64,000 nt of DNA from Pseudomonas sp. MRSN 12121 (GTDB lineage: Bacteria > Pseudomonadota > Gammaproteobacteria > Pseudomonadales > Pseudomonadaceae): NCBI RefSeq assembly GCF_000931465.1, contig NZ_CP010892.1, positions 5,479,388 to 5,543,387 on the forward strand. Reading direction: 5' to 3'. Position 1 is the stretch's first letter. Each line of letters begins with the position of its first letter. Shown piece by piece: positions 16,775-24,721 of this stretch. The position numbers and the translations under genes were made by a program. The notes beneath the pieces are model-generated. The model did no database searches. It was not told the DNA's origin and saw only the letters and a program-made list of their open reading frames with translations.

Positions 16775-18280
16775 ATGACCGACATCCAGAATAAGAACTA
16801 CATCATTGCCCTCGATCAGGGTACGACCAGCTCGCGCGCGATCATCTTCGATCGCGATGCCAACGTCGTCTGCACCGCCCAGCGTGAATTCGCCCAGCAT
16901 TACCCGCAAGCCGGCTGGGTCGAGCACGACCCGATGGAAATCTTCGCCACCCAGAGCGCGGTGATGGTCGAGGCCCTGGCCCAGGCCGGCCTGCACCATG
17001 ACCAGGTCGCCGCCATCGGCATCACCAACCAGCGTGAAACCACCGTGGTCTGGGACAAGACCACCGGCCGGCCGATCTATAACGCCATCGTCTGGCAGTG
17101 CCGTCGCAGCACCGAGATCTGCCAGCAGCTCAAGCGCGACGGCCTGGAAGAGTACATCCGCGACACCACCGGCCTGGTCACCGACCCGTACTTCTCCGGC
17201 ACCAAGCTGAAGTGGATCCTCGACAACGTCGAAGGCAGCCGCGAACGCGCGCGCAACGGCGAACTGCTGTTCGGCACCGTCGACAGCTGGCTGATCTGGA
17301 AATTCACCGGCGGCAAGACCCACGTCACCGACTACACCAACGCCTCGCGCACCATGCTCTTCAATATCCACACCCTGGAGTGGGACGCGAAGATGCTGGA
17401 CGTGCTGGATATCCCCCGGGAAATGCTGCCGGAGGTGAAGTCGTCCTCGGAAATCTACGGCCGCACCAAGAGCGGCATCGCCATTGGCGGCATCGCCGGC
17501 GACCAGCAGGCCGCGCTGTTCGGCCAGATGTGCGTGGAGCCGGGCCAGGCGAAGAACACCTATGGCACCGGCTGCTTCCTGTTGATGAACACCGGCGACA
17601 AGGCGGTCAAGTCCAAGCACGGCATGCTCACCACCATCGCCTGCGGGCCGCGCGGCGAAGTGGCTTACGCCCTGGAAGGCGCTGTGTTCAACGGCGGCTC
17701 CACCGTACAGTGGCTGCGCGACGAGCTGAAGATCATCAACGACGCCCACGACACCGAATACTTCGCCGGCAAGGTCAAGGACAGCAACGGCGTCTATCTG
17801 GTCCCGGCCTTCACCGGCCTGGGCGCGCCCTACTGGGACCCTTATGCCCGTGGCGCACTGTTCGGCCTGACCCGTGGCGTGCGCGTGGATCACATCATCC
17901 GCGCCGCGCTGGAGTCGATCGCCTACCAGACCCGCGACGTCCTGGACGCCATGCAGCAAGACTCGGGCGAACGCCTCAAGGCCCTGCGCGTGGACGGTGG
18001 CGCAGTGGCCAACAACTTCCTCATGCAATTCCAGGCCGACATCCTCGGCACCCAGGTCGAGCGCCCGCAGATGCGCGAAACCACGGCCCTGGGCGCGGCC
18101 TACCTGGCGGGCCTGGCCTGCGGTTTCTGGGGCAGCCTGGAGGAGTTGCGCGGCAAGGCGCTGATCGAGCGCGAGTTCGCCCCGCAACTGGGCGAGGCCG
18201 AGAAGGAAAAACTCTACGCCGGCTGGAAAAAGGCCGTCAGCCGCACCCGCGACTGGGAACCGCACGAAGGCGCTGAATAA
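16775..18280 (+). CDS. glpK: Glycerol kinase
   Basis: GlpK phosphorylates glycerol to sn-glycerol-3-phosphate, trapping it in the cell. The 501-residue FGGY-family protein shows the N-terminal ATPase signature ALDQGTTSSRAIIFD, the QAGWVEHDP and NQRETTVVWD segments, GIAGDQQAALFGQ and the C-terminal LRVDGGAVANNFLMQFQAD. The length and motifs are standard. It lies between glpF and glpR in the usual Pseudomonas order. Confidence 0.98.
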   Translation: MTDIQNKNYIIALDQGTTSSRAIIFDRDANVVCTAQREFAQHYPQAGWVEHDPMEIFATQSAVMVEALAQAGLHHDQVAAIGITNQRETTVVWDKTTGRPIYNAIVWQCRRSTEICQQLKRDGLEEYIRDTTGLVTDPYFSGTKLKWILDNVEGSRERARNGELLFGTVDSWLIWKFTGGKTHVTDYTNASRTMLFNIHTLEWDAKMLDVLDIPREMLPEVKSSSEIYGRTKSGIAIGGIAGDQQAALFGQMCVEPGQAKNTYGTGCFLLMNTGDKAVKSKHGMLTTIACGPRGEVAYALEGAVFNGGSTVQWLRDELKIINDAHDTEYFAGKVKDSNGVYLVPAFTGLGAPYWDPYARGALFGLTRGVRVDHIIRAALESIAYQTRDVLDAMQQDSGERLKALRVDGGAVANNFLMQFQADILGTQVERPQMRETTALGAAYLAGLACGFWGSLEELRGKALIEREFAPQLGEAEKEKLYAGWKKAVSRTRDWEPHEGAE

Positions 18281-18375
18281 GCCAAGTCGCGGATTCGTAT
18301 CGAGTTGTAACTGGTAGGGAGCACATTCCTGCGGCATCATGGGCAAATTTTGCACGGCAGCCCAAAGGACGCCCC

Positions 18376-19131
18376 ATGAATCTGCCTCCCCGCCAGCAGC
18401 AAATCCTCGAGCTGGTCCGCGAACGCGGCTACGTCAGCATCGAGGAGATGGCCCAGCTGTTCGTCGTCACCCCGCAAACCATCCGCCGCGATATCAACCA
18501 GTTGGCGGAAGCCAATCTGTTGCGCCGCTACCACGGCGGCGCAGCCTACGATTCCAGTGTCGAAAACACCGCCTACGCGATGCGCGCCGACCAGATGCGC
18601 GACGAGAAACAACGCATCGGCGAAGCCATTGCCGCGCAAATCCCCGATCACGCCTCGCTGTTCATCAACATCGGTACCACCACCGAATCCATCGCCCGGG
18701 CGCTGCTCAACCACAGCCACCTGAAGATCATCACCAACAACCTGCATGTGGCCTCCATGCTCAGCGCCAAGGACGACTTCGACGTGCTGCTGACCGGCGG
18801 CAATGTGCGTCGCGATGGCGGCGTGGTCGGCCAGGCCAGCGTCGACTTCATCAACCAGTTCAAGGTCGACTTCGCCCTGGTCGGCATCAGCGGCATCGAC
18901 GAAGACGGCAGCCTGCTGGATTTCGACTACCAGGAAGTGCGGGTTTCCCAGGCGATCATCGCCAACGCCCGGCAGGTGATCCTGGCCGCCGACTCAAGCA
19001 AGTTCGGACGCAACGCCATGATCCGCCTCGGCCCCATCAGCCTGATCGATTGCCTGGTCACCGACCAGCAGCCGGTTCCAGCCCTGACCCAGTTGCTGCA
19101 ACAGCACAAGATCCGCCTGGAAGTCGTCTGA
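18376..19131 (+). CDS. glpR: Glycerol-3-phosphate regulon repressor (DeoR family)
   Basis: GlpR represses the glp genes and is released by glycerol-3-phosphate. The 251-residue protein has an N-terminal DeoR winged helix (PRQQQILELVRERGYVSIEEMAQLFVVTPQTIRRDINQL, of which the recognition helix is TPQTIRRDIN). The C-terminal DeoR sensor domain carries the GTTTES loop and VLLTGG. It sits between glpK and glpD, and likely operators are visible at glpF and glpD. Confidence 0.97.
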   Translation: MNLPPRQQQILELVRERGYVSIEEMAQLFVVTPQTIRRDINQLAEANLLRRYHGGAAYDSSVENTAYAMRADQMRDEKQRIGEAIAAQIPDHASLFINIGTTTESIARALLNHSHLKIITNNLHVASMLSAKDDFDVLLTGGNVRRDGGVVGQASVDFINQFKVDFALVGISGIDEDGSLLDFDYQEVRVSQAIIANARQVILAADSSKFGRNAMIRLGPISLIDCLVTDQQPVPALTQLLQQHKIRLEVV

Positions 19132-19148
19132 TCCTGTAGCCCGTAGCC

Positions 19149-19186
19149 TGTAGCCGCTGCCTCGCCAGACCTCGGCAGCGGCTACA
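19149..19186. repeat. REP-like hairpin (TAGCCGCTGCC family) between glpR and glpD
   Basis: TGTAGCCGCTGCC and GGCAGCGGCTACA form a short inverted pair around a 10-12 base spacer. The same arms recur in at least five other gaps of this window. Confidence 0.75.
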
Positions 19187-19308
19187 TGGCGCGCGCCCTC
19201 CCTTGCCTGCCGTCCGTCCGACAATGTTCGTAAATTTTCCTTTCCCTGCCTTTCGATGAGTTTTTTCAATCGAAGTCGACTGGCTGTCGCCCGGTTTCTG
19301 CGCTACCA

Positions 19309-19334
19309 TTTTCGCAAATGAACATTCATGTTCG
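19309..19334 (+). promoter_or_regulatory. GlpR-like operator upstream of glpD
   Basis: TTTTCGCAAATGAA (19309-19322) shares the TTTTCG-N4-YGAA form of the glpF site, and ATGTTCGA (19327-19334) adds a second half-site. A further E. coli-style half, AATGTTCGTAAATTTT, lies at 19223-19238. Together they suggest GlpR control and possible looping. Confidence 0.65.
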
Positions 19335-19367
19335 ATTTCAAATATCAAAAGAACACGAGGCCAGCCG

Positions 19368-20906
19368 ATGCCCACTTCCACCTTGCCCGCGCCCCCTCTT
19401 GCCGAGATTTACGACATTGCCGTGATCGGCGGTGGGATCAATGGGGTCGGTATCGCCGCCGATGCCGCCGGACGCGGCCTGTCGGTGTTCCTTTGCGAAA
19501 AAGACGATCTGGCCAGCCACACCTCTTCGGCCAGCAGCAAGCTGATCCACGGCGGCCTGCGCTACCTCGAGCATTACGAATTCCGCCTGGTGCGCGAAGC
19601 CCTGGCCGAGCGCGAAGTGCTGCTGGCCAAGGCCCCGCACATCGTCAAGCCGATGCGTTTCGTCTTGCCGCACCGTCCGCACCTGCGTCCGGCCTGGATG
19701 ATCCGTGCCGGCCTGTTCCTTTATGACCACCTGGGCAAGCGCGAAAAACTCGCCGGTTCCAAGAGCCTGAAGTTCGGCGCCGACAGCCCGTTGAAGGCCG
19801 AGATCAGCAAGGGTTTCGAATACTCCGATTGCTGGGTCGACGACGCCCGCCTGGTCGTCCTGAATGCCATGGCCGCCCGCGAAAAAGGCGCCCACGTGCA
19901 CACCCAGACCCGCTGCGTCAGCGCCCGTCGCAGCAAGGGCATGTGGCACCTGCACCTGGAACGCGCCGACGGCAGCCTGTTCTCGATCCGCGCCAAGGCA
20001 CTGGTGAACGCCGCCGGCCCGTGGGTCGCCAAGTTCATCAAGGACGACCTGAAGCTGGACTCGCCTTATGGCATCCGCCTGATCCAGGGCAGCCACCTCA
20101 TCGTGCCGAAACTCTACGAAGGCGAGCACGCGCACATCCTGCAGAACGAGGACCAGCGCATTGTGTTCACCATTCCGTACCTGAATCACTTCACCCTGAT
20201 CGGCACCACCGACCGCGAGTACACCGGCGATCCGGCGAAGGTGGCGATTACCGAGGGCGAAACCGACTACATCCTGAAAGTGGTCAACGCCCACTTCAAG
20301 AAACAGCTGGGCCGCCAGGACATCGTGCACACCTACTCCGGCGTGCGCCCGCTGTGCAACGACGAGTCCGACAACCCGTCGGCCGTGACTCGCGACTACA
20401 CCCTGGCGCTGTCCGGCGGTACCGACGAGGCGCCACTGCTGTCGGTGTTCGGTGGCAAGCTGACCACCTACCGCAAGCTGGCCGAGTCGGCCATGGCCCA
20501 GTTGGCCCCCTTCTTCAAGGGCATCAAGCCGAGCTGGACCGCGCATTCGACCCTGCCCGGCGGCGAAGACATGAGCACACCGCAGGCGCTGGCCGAAGCG
20601 ATTCGCCAGAAGTTCGACTGGATCCCCAGCGAAATCGCCCGTCGCTGGGCCACCAGCTATGGCAGCCGCACCTGGCGCCTGCTGGAAGGCGTGCACAGCC
20701 TGAGCGACCTGGGCGAACACCTGGGTGGCGGCCTGTACACCCGTGAAGTCGACTACCTGTGCAGCGAAGAATGGGCGGTCAACGCCCAGGACATCCTCTG
20801 GCGCCGCAGCAAGCTGGGGCTGTTCACCACCGCAGCCGAACAGGAGAACCTGCAGCAGTACCTGCAGAAGGTCGAGCAGAACCGGGCGAAGATCGAAGCC
20901 GCCTGA
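19368..20906 (+). CDS. glpD: Aerobic glycerol-3-phosphate dehydrogenase
   Basis: GlpD oxidises sn-glycerol-3-phosphate to dihydroxyacetone phosphate and feeds electrons to quinone at the inner membrane. The 512-residue protein has the FAD dinucleotide fold DIAVIGGGINGVGIA (15-30) and the substrate-side segments SSKLIHGGLRYLEHYEF and LSGGTDEAPLLSVFGGKLTTYRKLAE, with a C-terminal DAO_C domain. It has its own promoter region with GlpR-like sites and a strong terminator. Confidence 0.98.
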   Translation: MPTSTLPAPPLAEIYDIAVIGGGINGVGIAADAAGRGLSVFLCEKDDLASHTSSASSKLIHGGLRYLEHYEFRLVREALAEREVLLAKAPHIVKPMRFVLPHRPHLRPAWMIRAGLFLYDHLGKREKLAGSKSLKFGADSPLKAEISKGFEYSDCWVDDARLVVLNAMAAREKGAHVHTQTRCVSARRSKGMWHLHLERADGSLFSIRAKALVNAAGPWVAKFIKDDLKLDSPYGIRLIQGSHLIVPKLYEGEHAHILQNEDQRIVFTIPYLNHFTLIGTTDREYTGDPAKVAITEGETDYILKVVNAHFKKQLGRQDIVHTYSGVRPLCNDESDNPSAVTRDYTLALSGGTDEAPLLSVFGGKLTTYRKLAESAMAQLAPFFKGIKPSWTAHSTLPGGEDMSTPQALAEAIRQKFDWIPSEIARRWATSYGSRTWRLLEGVHSLSDLGEHLGGGLYTREVDYLCSEEWAVNAQDILWRRSKLGLFTTAAEQENLQQYLQKVEQNRAKIEAA

Positions 20907-20919
20907 TCGCCGCCCCCAT

Positions 20920-20955
20920 AAAAAGCCCCCGCGCCGCACGGCCCGGGGGCTTTTT
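20920..20955 (+). terminator. Rho-independent terminator of glpD
   Basis: AAAAAGCCCCCG pairs with CGGGGGCTTTTT around GCC-rich loop sequence, 13 bases past the glpD stop. Confidence 0.88.
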
Positions 20956-20971
20956 CATGCCCGCCGCTTTA

Positions 20972-21076
20972 TGTAGGAGCGAGCGGACGGCGATCCGACT
21001 TGCCCGCGATGACGGCGCGACATTCGACATAGGTGTAGACAGTCGGATCGCTATCGCGAGCAAGCTCGCTCCTACA
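20972..21076. repeat. REPIN (TGTAGGAGCGAG family) upstream of aatJ
   Basis: Two inverted REP units, TGTAGGAGCGAGC at the left and GCTCGCTCCTACA at the right, enclose about 75 bases that include CGGATCGC and TCGCGAGCAAG motifs. This is the commonest REP type of fluorescent pseudomonads. Confidence 0.85.
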
Positions 21077-21102
21077 GGGGATAGGCCCGGCCTTGCTGGG
21101 CA

Positions 21103-21147
21103 TTCGGTTTTCCGAACGCGACTTTCGGGTCGATTCGGATAACCGGA
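21103..21147 (+). promoter_or_regulatory. Two AauR-type binding boxes upstream of aatJ
   Basis: TTCGGTTTTCCGAA (21103-21116) matches the published AauR motif TTCGG-N4-CCGAA exactly. TTCGGATAACCGGA (21134-21147) matches it with one arm mismatch. They lie 80-120 bases before the sigma-54 promoter, a normal enhancer distance. Confidence 0.85.
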
Positions 21148-21223
21148 TAAAGACTGCCGACAATCTCCGCCACAAATATTTAATAGCCTTTCAAATCAAG
21201 GCGTTGATACGGATTAGCTGGCC

Positions 21224-21238
21224 TGGCACGACTCATGC
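21224..21238 (+). promoter_or_regulatory. Sigma-54 promoter of aatJ
   Basis: TGGCAC-GACTC-ATGC has the -24 element and correct GG-N10-GC spacing; only one base departs from TTGC at -12. The aatJ start lies about 120 bases downstream, after a leader. Confidence 0.85.
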
Positions 21239-21359
21239 TCTACACTCTTCGACGAATGCCTGATGCGCCAACACTCATCAGGAGCCGTCAAGGCATTCGC
21301 TGTATAAGAGAGCCCGTCGAACTGGCTTCATAAAAAAAACAAATGTCGAGGAAATATTG

Positions 21360-22274
21360 ATGCGCATCGTTCCCCATCTGTTGGGCGCAGCTATCGCTGC
21401 CGCTCTGATTAGCACTCCAGTGGTTGCCGCCGAACTCACCGGCACACTGAAGAAAATCAAAGACTCCGGCACCATCACCCTCGGACATCGCGACGCTTCC
21501 ATCCCGTTCTCCTACATCGCGGATGCCTCCGGCGTTCCAGTCGGCTACTCCCACGACATCCAGCTGAAAATCGTCGAAGCCCTGAAAAAGGACCTCGACA
21601 TGCCGGACCTCAAGGTCAAATACAACCTGGTGACCTCGCAGACCCGTATCCCGCTGGTGCAGAACGGCACCGTGGACGTCGAGTGCGGTTCCACCACCAA
21701 CAACGTCGAGCGCCAGCAGCAGGTCGACTTCTCCGTCGGCATCTTCGAGATCGGCACCCGCCTGCTGTCCAAGAAAGATTCGCCTTACAAGGACTTCCCG
21801 GACCTGAAAGGCAAGAACGTGGTCACCACCGCGGGCACCACCTCCGAGCGCATCCTCAAGGCGATGAACGCCGACAAGCAGATGGGCATGAACGTGATCT
21901 CGGCCAAGGACCATGGCGAGTCCTTCCAGATGCTCGAAGGCGGCCGCGCCGTGGCCTTCATGATGGACGACGCGCTGCTGGCCGGTGAAATGGCCAAGGC
22001 TCGCAAACCGACCGACTGGGCCGTGACCGGCACCGCGCAATCCTATGAAATCTATGGCTGCATGGTGCGCAAGGGCGATGCCCCGTTCAAGAAAGCCGTG
22101 GACGACGCCATCGTCGCTACCTACAAGTCGGGCGAGATCAACAAGATCTACGACAAATGGTTCCAATCGCCGATCCCGCCAAAAGGCCTGAACCTGATGT
22201 TCCCGATGAGCGACGAGCTCAAGGCCCTGATCGCCAACCCGACCGACAAAGCGGCTGACGACAAAAAGTCCTGA
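21360..22274 (+). CDS. aatJ: Glutamate/aspartate periplasmic binding protein (AatJ/GltI)
   Basis: This is the solute receptor for the acidic amino acid ABC importer. The 304-residue protein has a signal peptide (about residues 1-24, ending VVAA) and then the SBP family 3 fold: GTLKKIKDSGTITLGHRDASIPFSY, and CGSTTNNVERQQQVDFS in which Arg contacts the substrate carboxylate. The ATG at 21360 has GAGGAA seven bases upstream. A strong hairpin follows the gene, which should allow more receptor than permease to be made. Sigma-54 and AauR sites precede it. Confidence 0.95.
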   Translation: MRIVPHLLGAAIAAALISTPVVAAELTGTLKKIKDSGTITLGHRDASIPFSYIADASGVPVGYSHDIQLKIVEALKKDLDMPDLKVKYNLVTSQTRIPLVQNGTVDVECGSTTNNVERQQQVDFSVGIFEIGTRLLSKKDSPYKDFPDLKGKNVVTTAGTTSERILKAMNADKQMGMNVISAKDHGESFQMLEGGRAVAFMMDDALLAGEMAKARKPTDWAVTGTAQSYEIYGCMVRKGDAPFKKAVDDAIVATYKSGEINKIYDKWFQSPIPPKGLNLMFPMSDELKALIANPTDKAADDKKS

Positions 22275-22291
22275 TTCCTGACTAACCTTGT

Positions 22292-22318
22292 CTCCCGAGG
22301 GGCCCGGCCCCTCGGGAG
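22292..22318 (+). other. Strong mRNA hairpin between aatJ and aatQ
   Basis: CTCCCGAGGGGC pairs perfectly over 12 bases with GCCCCTCGGGAG around a three-base CCG loop, without a T-run. It probably protects the aatJ message or partly terminates, giving the excess of binding protein usual in ABC operons. Confidence 0.8.
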
Positions 22319-22459
22319 CCTGTCACTACCTGCTGGCATTTTTGGAAACACTCGAACCGGTGGTTGTCGAGCCGATCGTGTGTGCCTGGCCGTCATCCGG
22401 GCGGGAAAGGATTTCCCCAAGCGGGTGCTTGTACATCGATCGATCAGGGGGAGACCCTA

Positions 22460-23206
22460 ATGAATTACAACTGGGACTGGGGCGTGTTCTTCAAGTCCAC
22501 CGGCGTGGGCAGCGAGACCTATCTCGACTGGTTCATCGCGGGCCTGGGCTGGACCATCGCCATCGCCGTGGTGGCCTGGATCGTCGCGCTGTTTCTGGGC
22601 TCGATCCTGGGCGTCATGCGGACTGTGCCGAACCGCCTGGTAGCGGGCATCGCCACCGTCTACGTGGAGATCTTCCGTAACGTGCCGCTGCTGGTTCAGC
22701 TGTTCATCTGGTACTTCCTGGTACCCGACCTGCTGCCGGCCAACCTGCAGGAATGGTTCAAGCAGGACCTCAACCCGACCACCTCGGCCTACCTGAGCGT
22801 CGTCGTGTGCCTGGGCCTGTTCACCGCTGCCCGGGTCTGCGAACAGGTGCGCACCGGGATCCAGGCGCTGCCGCGCGGCCAGGAATCCGCCGCCCGCGCC
22901 ATGGGTTTCTCGCTGCCGCAGATCTACTGGAACGTGCTGCTGCCCCAGGCCTACCGGATCATCATTCCGCCGCTTACCTCGGAATTCCTCAACGTCTTCA
23001 AGAACTCCTCGGTCGCCTCGCTGATCGGCCTGATGGAGCTGCTGGCGCAGACCAAGCAGACCGCCGAATTCTCGGCCAACCTGTTTGAAGCCTTCACCCT
23101 GGCCACGCTGATCTACTTCACCCTGAACATGAGCCTGATGCTGCTGATGCGCCTGGTCGAGAAGAAAGTCGCGGTGCCCGGCCTGATCTCCGTGGGGGGC
23201 AAATAA
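22460..23206 (+). CDS. aatQ: Glutamate/aspartate ABC transporter permease (AatQ/GltJ)
   Basis: This is one of the two inner-membrane permeases of the acidic amino acid importer. The 248-residue protein begins MNYNWDWGVFFK, has five or so membrane helices, and contains the His/Glu/Asp/Arg permease EAA loop VRTGIQALPRGQESAARAMGFS. The ATG at 22460 follows GGGGGAGACC. It overlaps aatM by one base. A 185-base gap with a strong hairpin separates it from aatJ. Confidence 0.95.
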   Translation: MNYNWDWGVFFKSTGVGSETYLDWFIAGLGWTIAIAVVAWIVALFLGSILGVMRTVPNRLVAGIATVYVEIFRNVPLLVQLFIWYFLVPDLLPANLQEWFKQDLNPTTSAYLSVVVCLGLFTAARVCEQVRTGIQALPRGQESAARAMGFSLPQIYWNVLLPQAYRIIIPPLTSEFLNVFKNSSVASLIGLMELLAQTKQTAEFSANLFEAFTLATLIYFTLNMSLMLLMRLVEKKVAVPGLISVGGK

Positions 23207-23877
23207 TGGAATTCGATTTCTCTGGCGTCGTCCCGGCCATTCCCGGCCTGTGGAACGGCATGCTGATGACCCTCAAGCTGATGGCCCTGGGCGTCGTCGG
23301 CGGGATCATTCTCGGTACCATCCTGGCGCTGATGCGCCTGTCCCATAACAAACTGCTGTCGAACATCGCCGGCGTCTACGTCAACTACTTCCGTTCCATC
23401 CCGCTGCTGCTGGTGATCACCTGGTTCTACCTGGCGGTGCCGTTCGTGCTGCGCTGGATCACCGGCGAAGACACGCCGATCGGCGCCTTTGGCTCGTGCA
23501 TCGTGGCCTTCATGATGTTCGAAGCGGCGTACTTCTGTGAAATCGTCCGGGCCGGCGTGCAGTCGATCCCCAAGGGCCAGATGGGCGCCGCCCAGGCACT
23601 GGGCATGACCTACGGCCAGATGATGCGCCTGATCATCCTGCCCCAGGCGTTCCGCAAGATGACCCCGCTGCTGCTGCAACAGAGCATCATCCTGTTCCAG
23701 GACACCTCGCTGGTGTACACCGTGGGCCTGGTGGACTTCCTCAATGCCTCGCGTTCGAGCGGCGACATCATCGGCCGTTCCAATGAGTTCCTGATCGTTG
23801 CCGGTCTGGTGTATTTCACAATCAGCTTTGCCGCCTCGCAGCTGGTCAAGCGTCTGCAAAAAAGGTTTGCCATATGA
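23206..23877 (+). CDS. aatM: Glutamate/aspartate ABC transporter permease (AatM/GltK)
   Basis: This is the second permease subunit, which pairs with AatQ to form the channel. The 223-residue protein has about five membrane helices, and the EAA loop reads VRAGVQSIPKGQMGAAQALGMTYGQ. Start (TAATG) and stop overlap those of its neighbours, so translation of aatQ, aatM and aatP is coupled. Confidence 0.95.
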   Translation: MEFDFSGVVPAIPGLWNGMLMTLKLMALGVVGGIILGTILALMRLSHNKLLSNIAGVYVNYFRSIPLLLVITWFYLAVPFVLRWITGEDTPIGAFGSCIVAFMMFEAAYFCEIVRAGVQSIPKGQMGAAQALGMTYGQMMRLIILPQAFRKMTPLLLQQSIILFQDTSLVYTVGLVDFLNASRSSGDIIGRSNEFLIVAGLVYFTISFAASQLVKRLQKRFAI

Positions 23878-24608
23878 TCTCTATCAAGAACATCAACAAG
23901 TGGTATGGGGACTTCCAGGTGCTGACCGATTGCAGCACCGAGGTCAAGAAAGGCGAAGTGATCGTGGTGTGCGGCCCGTCCGGCTCCGGCAAATCCACCC
24001 TGATCAAATGCGTCAACGCCCTGGAGCCGTTCCAGAAAGGTGACATCGTGGTCGACGGCACCTCCATCGCCGACCCGAAGACCAACCTGCCGAAACTGCG
24101 TTCCCGCGTGGGCATGGTGTTCCAGCACTTCGAACTGTTCCCGCACCTGACCATCACCGAGAACCTGACCATCGCGCAGATCAAGGTGCTGGGCCGCAGC
24201 AAAGAGGAAGCCACCAAGAAAGGCCTGCAACTGCTCGAGCGTGTCGGCCTGGCCGCCCACGCCCACAAGCACCCGGGCCAGCTCTCCGGTGGCCAGCAAC
24301 AGCGTGTGGCGATCGCCCGTGCGCTGGCGATGGACCCGATCGTCATGCTGTTCGACGAACCGACTTCCGCCCTCGACCCGGAAATGGTCAACGAAGTGCT
24401 GGACGTCATGGTGCAACTGGCTCACGAAGGCATGACCATGATGTGCGTGACCCACGAAATGGGCTTCGCCCGCAAGGTCGCGGACCGAGTGATCTTCATG
24501 GACGCCGGCAAAATCATCGAAGACTGCCCGAAAGAGGAATTCTTCGGCGACATCAACGCCCGTTCCGAGCGTGCGCAGCATTTCCTCGAAAAAATCCTGC
24601 AGCACTGA
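23874..24608 (+). CDS. aatP: Glutamate/aspartate ABC transporter ATPase (AatP/GltL)
   Basis: This is the ATP-hydrolysing subunit of the importer. The 244-residue protein has Walker A GPSGSGKST, signature LSGGQQQRVAIARAL, Walker B VMLFDEPTSALDPEM and the H-loop MMCVTHEMGF, all standard for polar amino acid ABC ATPases. Its start overlaps aatM by four bases. A REP-like hairpin separates it from aauS. Confidence 0.96.
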   Translation: MISIKNINKWYGDFQVLTDCSTEVKKGEVIVVCGPSGSGKSTLIKCVNALEPFQKGDIVVDGTSIADPKTNLPKLRSRVGMVFQHFELFPHLTITENLTIAQIKVLGRSKEEATKKGLQLLERVGLAAHAHKHPGQLSGGQQQRVAIARALAMDPIVMLFDEPTSALDPEMVNEVLDVMVQLAHEGMTMMCVTHEMGFARKVADRVIFMDAGKIIEDCPKEEFFGDINARSERAQHFLEKILQH

Positions 24609-24619
24609 TGAAGCACAGC

Positions 24620-24688
24620 CTGTAGCGCCGCCGCGAGCGGCGACCAGCTTCCCTCGGAAGCGGTCGCAGCCCGCGGCAGCGGCTACAG
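24620..24688. repeat. REP-like inverted repeat between aatP and aauS
   Basis: TGTAGCGCCGCCGCGAGCGG on the left faces CCGCGGCAGCGGCTACA on the right. It is a divergent member of the TAGCCGCTGCC family and can fold into a large hairpin. Confidence 0.7.
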
Positions 24689-24721
24689 CCATCGTGCAGT
24701 GGTTGACCCAAGGCATCTGTG

